Source of the DNA: Acidimicrobiales bacterium
Lineage (GTDB): Bacteria; Actinomycetota; Acidimicrobiia; Acidimicrobiales; SZUA-35
Length of the DNA: 7,977 bases
Assembly: GCA_024641625.1 (NCBI GenBank)
Contig: JAHECQ010000176.1
Coordinates: 1-7,977, forward strand
Direction of reading: 5' to 3'
Position 1 is the stretch's first letter. Each line of letters starts with the position of its first letter. The translations under genes and the position numbers were made by a program. The notes below the pieces were generated by a model that made no database searches, was not told where the DNA came from, and was given only the letters and a program-made list of their open reading frames with translations. Below are positions 5,940-7,977 of the stretch, one piece after another.

Positions 5940-7121
5940 ATGACCGAACGGACGTTACGAGGCAGAGCTGCGGTCGCCGGGGTCGCAGAGACCCGGTACT
6001 ACCGCTGGGGTCAGGCTCCCGACGCCGAGTTCAAGTTGGCCATCGAAGCAGTACTGAGGGTGTGTGAGGACGCAGGCATCTCGCCCCGGGACGTCGATGG
6101 CTTCTCCTCCTACGCCAATGACCGCAGCGACGCCTCGCGCATGGCGGCCGCCATCGGCATCGACGACCTTCGCTTTGCCGGCATGCAGTGGGGCGGTGGC
6201 GGTGGCGGCGGGTCCGGTGCGGTCGCCAACGCCGCAGCCGCCGTCGCAACCGGTCAGGCCGAAGCTGTCGTTGTCTTCCGGGCGCTGGCCCAAGGTCAGT
6301 TCGGGCGATTCGGGCAGGGGCCCCGCAGCAACACCGTCGCCGGCTTCGGTGCCCACACCATTCCCTATGGACTGATGTCGGCGGCCCAGCAGTTCGCCAT
6401 GAAGGTCACCCGTTTCATGCACGATCACGACGTCAGCCATGAGGCCCAGAAGGCCATCTCGCTCGCCTCCTACCACCACGCCCAGAACAATCCGCGGGCA
6501 ATCATGTACGGCCGCCCCCTCGACGAGGACACCTACGACACGTCACGTTGGATCACCGAGCCGTTCCGACTCTTCGATTGCTGCCAGGAGAACGACGGTG
6601 CGGCCGCTCTGCTCATCGTGCCGGCCGAGCGGGCCAAGGATTTCCCCCATCCTCCGTGCTACGTGCTGGGGGCTGTCTCGGGCTCGCACCATCGGGCGGG
6701 GGCACCCGTGCACAACACCCCGGACTATGGATCGTCATCGTTCCCCACCGTGGCTCCTCGCCTCTACGACATGGCCCAGATCGGGCCGGATGACGTCGAT
6801 GTGCTCCAGAGCTACGAGAATTTCACCGGTGGCGTGATGATGAGCATCGTCGAGTTCGGCTTCTGCTCACCCGAGGAGGTCAACGACTACTTCAAGGTCG
6901 AGAACTTCCTCGCTCCGACCGGCACGCTTCCGCTGAATACCAGCGGCGGCAACCTGGCGGAATGCTACATGCACGGCCTCGAGCTCAACATCGAAGCCGT
7001 CCGCCAAGTCTGGGGCGAGTCGACCAGCCAGGTCCCTGACGTCAATGTGTCGATGGTGCACTCCGGCCCGATGGTCACGCCCGTCAGCGCCTGCGTGTTC
7101 GGAAGCGAGGCCGCCCTGTGA
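5940..7121 (+). CDS. SCP2-thiolase-like / Ltp2-type protein, probable CoA-ester retro-aldolase subunit without nucleophilic cysteine
   Basis: Seen: 393 residues from ATG 5940, with AGAAGGGG four bases upstream. The fold belongs to the thiolase superfamily, lipid-transfer (SCP2-thiolase) branch: AVAGVAETRY (11-20), VVFRALAQGQFGRFG (111-125), NTSGGNLAECYMHG (333-346) and a closing VSMVHSGPMVTPVSACVFGS (370-389). Odd: where thiolases carry the nucleophilic cysteine, this protein has a run of seven glycines (85-91, after Trp84), so Claisen-type thiolysis through a cysteine is not expected. Known: in Ltp2, the steroid side-chain-cleaving aldolase that works with a DUF35 partner (ChsH2), the cysteine is not used and two active-site tyrosines, Tyr294 and Tyr344 in the Thermomonospora curvata enzyme as I recall, are important. 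Here Tyr292 (SYENF) and Tyr343 (ECYMHG) sit at matching places. Inference: a retro-aldolase subunit acting on a beta-hydroxy acyl-CoA. The overlapping next gene encodes the expected DUF35 partner. The substrate need not be a steroid. Confidence 0.85.
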   Translation: MTERTLRGRAAVAGVAETRYYRWGQAPDAEFKLAIEAVLRVCEDAGISPRDVDGFSSYANDRSDASRMAAAIGIDDLRFAGMQWGGGGGGGSGAVANAAAAVATGQAEAVVVFRALAQGQFGRFGQGPRSNTVAGFGAHTIPYGLMSAAQQFAMKVTRFMHDHDVSHEAQKAISLASYHHAQNNPRAIMYGRPLDEDTYDTSRWITEPFRLFDCCQENDGAAALLIVPAERAKDFPHPPCYVLGAVSGSHHRAGAPVHNTPDYGSSSFPTVAPRLYDMAQIGPDDVDVLQSYENFTGGVMMSIVEFGFCSPEEVNDYFKVENFLAPTGTLPLNTSGGNLAECYMHGLELNIEAVRQVWGESTSQVPDVNVSMVHSGPMVTPVSACVFGSEAAL

Positions 7122-7567
7122 GCTCTTCAACCGCCGACCGCTATCTGCGTGCCGGGCTGCCGATTCCCGTCGCCTCACGCGACGGGATCGATGCTCCGTA
7201 CTGGGCTGCGCTCAACGAAGGTCGTCTGGTGCTGCAGCGCTGCAACGGCTGTGGCCGGTTCCAATGGGGTCCCGAATGGGTGTGTCATCGTTGTCACTCC
7301 TTCGACCTCGGCTACGAGGAAACACCGGCCGAGGGCATCATCTACAGCCACCAGCGGGTCTGGCACCCCGTGCATCCCGCCCTGGCCGACCAGGGACCGT
7401 ACGTCATCGTGTTGGTCGAGTTGCCCGGTGCGAACGGCGTGCGCATCGTGGGCAACCTGCTCGGCGACCCGCACCAGGAACTCGTCATCGGCACCCCGGT
7501 GCAGGGGGTCTTCGAACATCACCTCGACGAGGACCCTCCGCACACGCTGCTGAACTGGACGGTTTGA
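7118..7567 (+). CDS. DUF35 zinc-ribbon/OB-fold protein (ChsH2-DUF35-like partner of the thiolase-like protein)
   Basis: Seen: 149 residues from GTG 7118, which overlaps the preceding stop codon as GTGA (4 bases), a sign of translational coupling. A rubredoxin-like zinc ribbon is formed by Cys42, Cys45, Cys56 and Cys59 (CNGC, then CHRC), preceded by a helix-containing N-terminus with DAPYWAALNEGRLVLQRC (25-42), where PYW is the usual DUF35 motif. The rest (about 68-149) is a beta-rich OB-fold domain with IIYSHQRVWHPVHP (74-87). Known: stand-alone or fused DUF35 proteins bind thiolase-like partners and, in the Ltp2 system, are required for aldolase activity, possibly by helping to bind the CoA moiety. 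Inference: it forms a heteromeric complex with the product of the overlapping gene. It is a separate DUF35 protein, with no hydratase (MaoC-like) domain fused to it. Confidence 0.88.
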   Translation: MSSSTADRYLRAGLPIPVASRDGIDAPYWAALNEGRLVLQRCNGCGRFQWGPEWVCHRCHSFDLGYEETPAEGIIYSHQRVWHPVHPALADQGPYVIVLVELPGANGVRIVGNLLGDPHQELVIGTPVQGVFEHHLDEDPPHTLLNWTV

Positions 7568-7582
7568 GCCCGTCCCGTGCCG

Positions 7583-7977
7583 ATGCGACCCCTCGAAGGC
7601 ATCCGTGTACTCGACATGACCCGCGTGGTCGCCGGCCCGATGGCCACCCGCATCCTGGCTGACCAGGGTGCCGAGGTCATCAAGATCGAGCCACCCGAAG
7701 GCGACCTCAGTCGCACATTTCCGCCCGAGAGCGTCGGCGACATGAACCCGTTCTTCGCCCAACAGAACGCAGGCAAACGTTGTTGTTCGCTGGACCTCAC
7801 CATCCCCGGCGCCGGAGAACTCCTGCGTGCGCTCGCCGATCGGTGCGACATCGTCGTCGAGAACTTCCGACCCGGGGTGATGGCGAAGTACGGACTCGGC
7901 CCCGACGAGCTGTGTGCGGCCCGACCCGAGTTGGTGTACTGCTCGATCACCGGGTTCGGCCAGACCGGACCGTGGAT
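7583..7977 (+). CDS. CaiB/BaiF family (class III) CoA-transferase, N-terminal part (cut by right edge)
   Basis: Seen: 131 complete codons from ATG 7583 to the window end. The sequence follows the class III CoA-transferase pattern closely: MRPLEGIRVLDMTRVVAGPM (1-20), ADQGAEVIKIEPPEGD (26-41), NAGKRCCSLDL (62-72), VVENFRPGVMAKYGLG (91-106) and YCSITGFGQTGPW (119-131). Family role: transfer of CoA between acyl-CoA and a free carboxylic acid in the cytoplasm, through a catalytic aspartate near residue 169 in the E. coli enzyme, which would lie beyond the window edge. Start: ATG 7583 is 15 bases after the DUF35 stop; GTG 7577 is in frame and possible. No clear Shine-Dalgarno is seen, so expression probably depends on the upstream genes. 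Its place in the operon suggests that it activates the substrate acid of the Ltp2-like aldolase, or of the neighbouring enzymes. The substrate is unknown. Confidence 0.92.
   Translation, partial: MRPLEGIRVLDMTRVVAGPMATRILADQGAEVIKIEPPEGDLSRTFPPESVGDMNPFFAQQNAGKRCCSLDLTIPGAGELLRALADRCDIVVENFRPGVMAKYGLGPDELCAARPELVYCSITGFGQTGPW

Noticed and set aside
6188..6215. G-rich tract as a G-quadruplex element
   Set aside because: It lies inside the seven-glycine coding stretch of the thiolase-like gene; the G runs are mostly pairs, and codon choice for glycine explains it.
1..7977. tRNA, rRNA, insertion sequences, attachment sites or replication origin
   Set aside because: None could be recognised on either strand; no transposase, integrase or terminal repeats were seen.

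Overview
The window is high-GC DNA with dense, tightly spaced genes, TANNNT-type -10 motifs and many G/C-ending codons. The gene families are SCP2-thiolase/DUF35 pairs, CaiB/BaiF CoA-transferases, PhyH oxygenases, MFS_3 exporters and D-aminoacylase-like amidohydrolases. Together these suggest an actinobacterium, possibly an Acidimicrobiia- or mycobacteria-like lineage rich in lipid and CoA-ester catabolism. The taxonomic assignment is inference from gene content and base composition; there is no rRNA or other marker here.

Layout, left to right. (1) The 5' part of an Ldh2/malate-dehydrogenase family oxidoreductase lies on the minus strand and runs off the left edge. (2) A divergent intergenic region of about 190 bp holds a 17-bp tandem repeat array of about 5.6 copies. 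(3) An MFS_3-type exporter is on the plus strand. (4) An 85-bp gap with two inverted repeats precedes a strong ribosome binding site. (5) A D-aminoacylase-like amidohydrolase is on the plus strand. (6) After a 23-bp convergent gap with a small hairpin comes a two-gene minus-strand operon, transcribed PhyH-type Fe(II)/2-oxoglutarate oxygenase then crotonase. (7) A 137-bp divergent region with palindromes and a plausible promoter follows. (8) The plus-strand run is an SCP2-thiolase-like protein, a DUF35 zinc-ribbon/OB protein overlapping it by 4 bp, and the start of a CaiB/BaiF CoA-transferase cut by the right edge.

How the genes may work together (inference). The right half looks like a compact acyl-CoA catabolic module: CoA-transferase activates an acid, PhyH hydroxylates it, the crotonase adjusts the CoA ester, and the thiolase-like/DUF35 pair cleaves a carbon-carbon bond. 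The thiolase-like protein has glycines where a thiolase has its nucleophilic cysteine. It keeps two tyrosines expected of the Ltp2 class of side-chain-cleaving retro-aldolases, which act with a DUF35 partner. The crotonase lacks both catalytic glutamates of a classical enoyl-CoA hydratase. The amidohydrolase and the Ldh2-like protein also depart from family motifs. The substrate cannot be told from the sequence. The best candidate for something undescribed is this module of individually recognisable enzymes with altered active sites.
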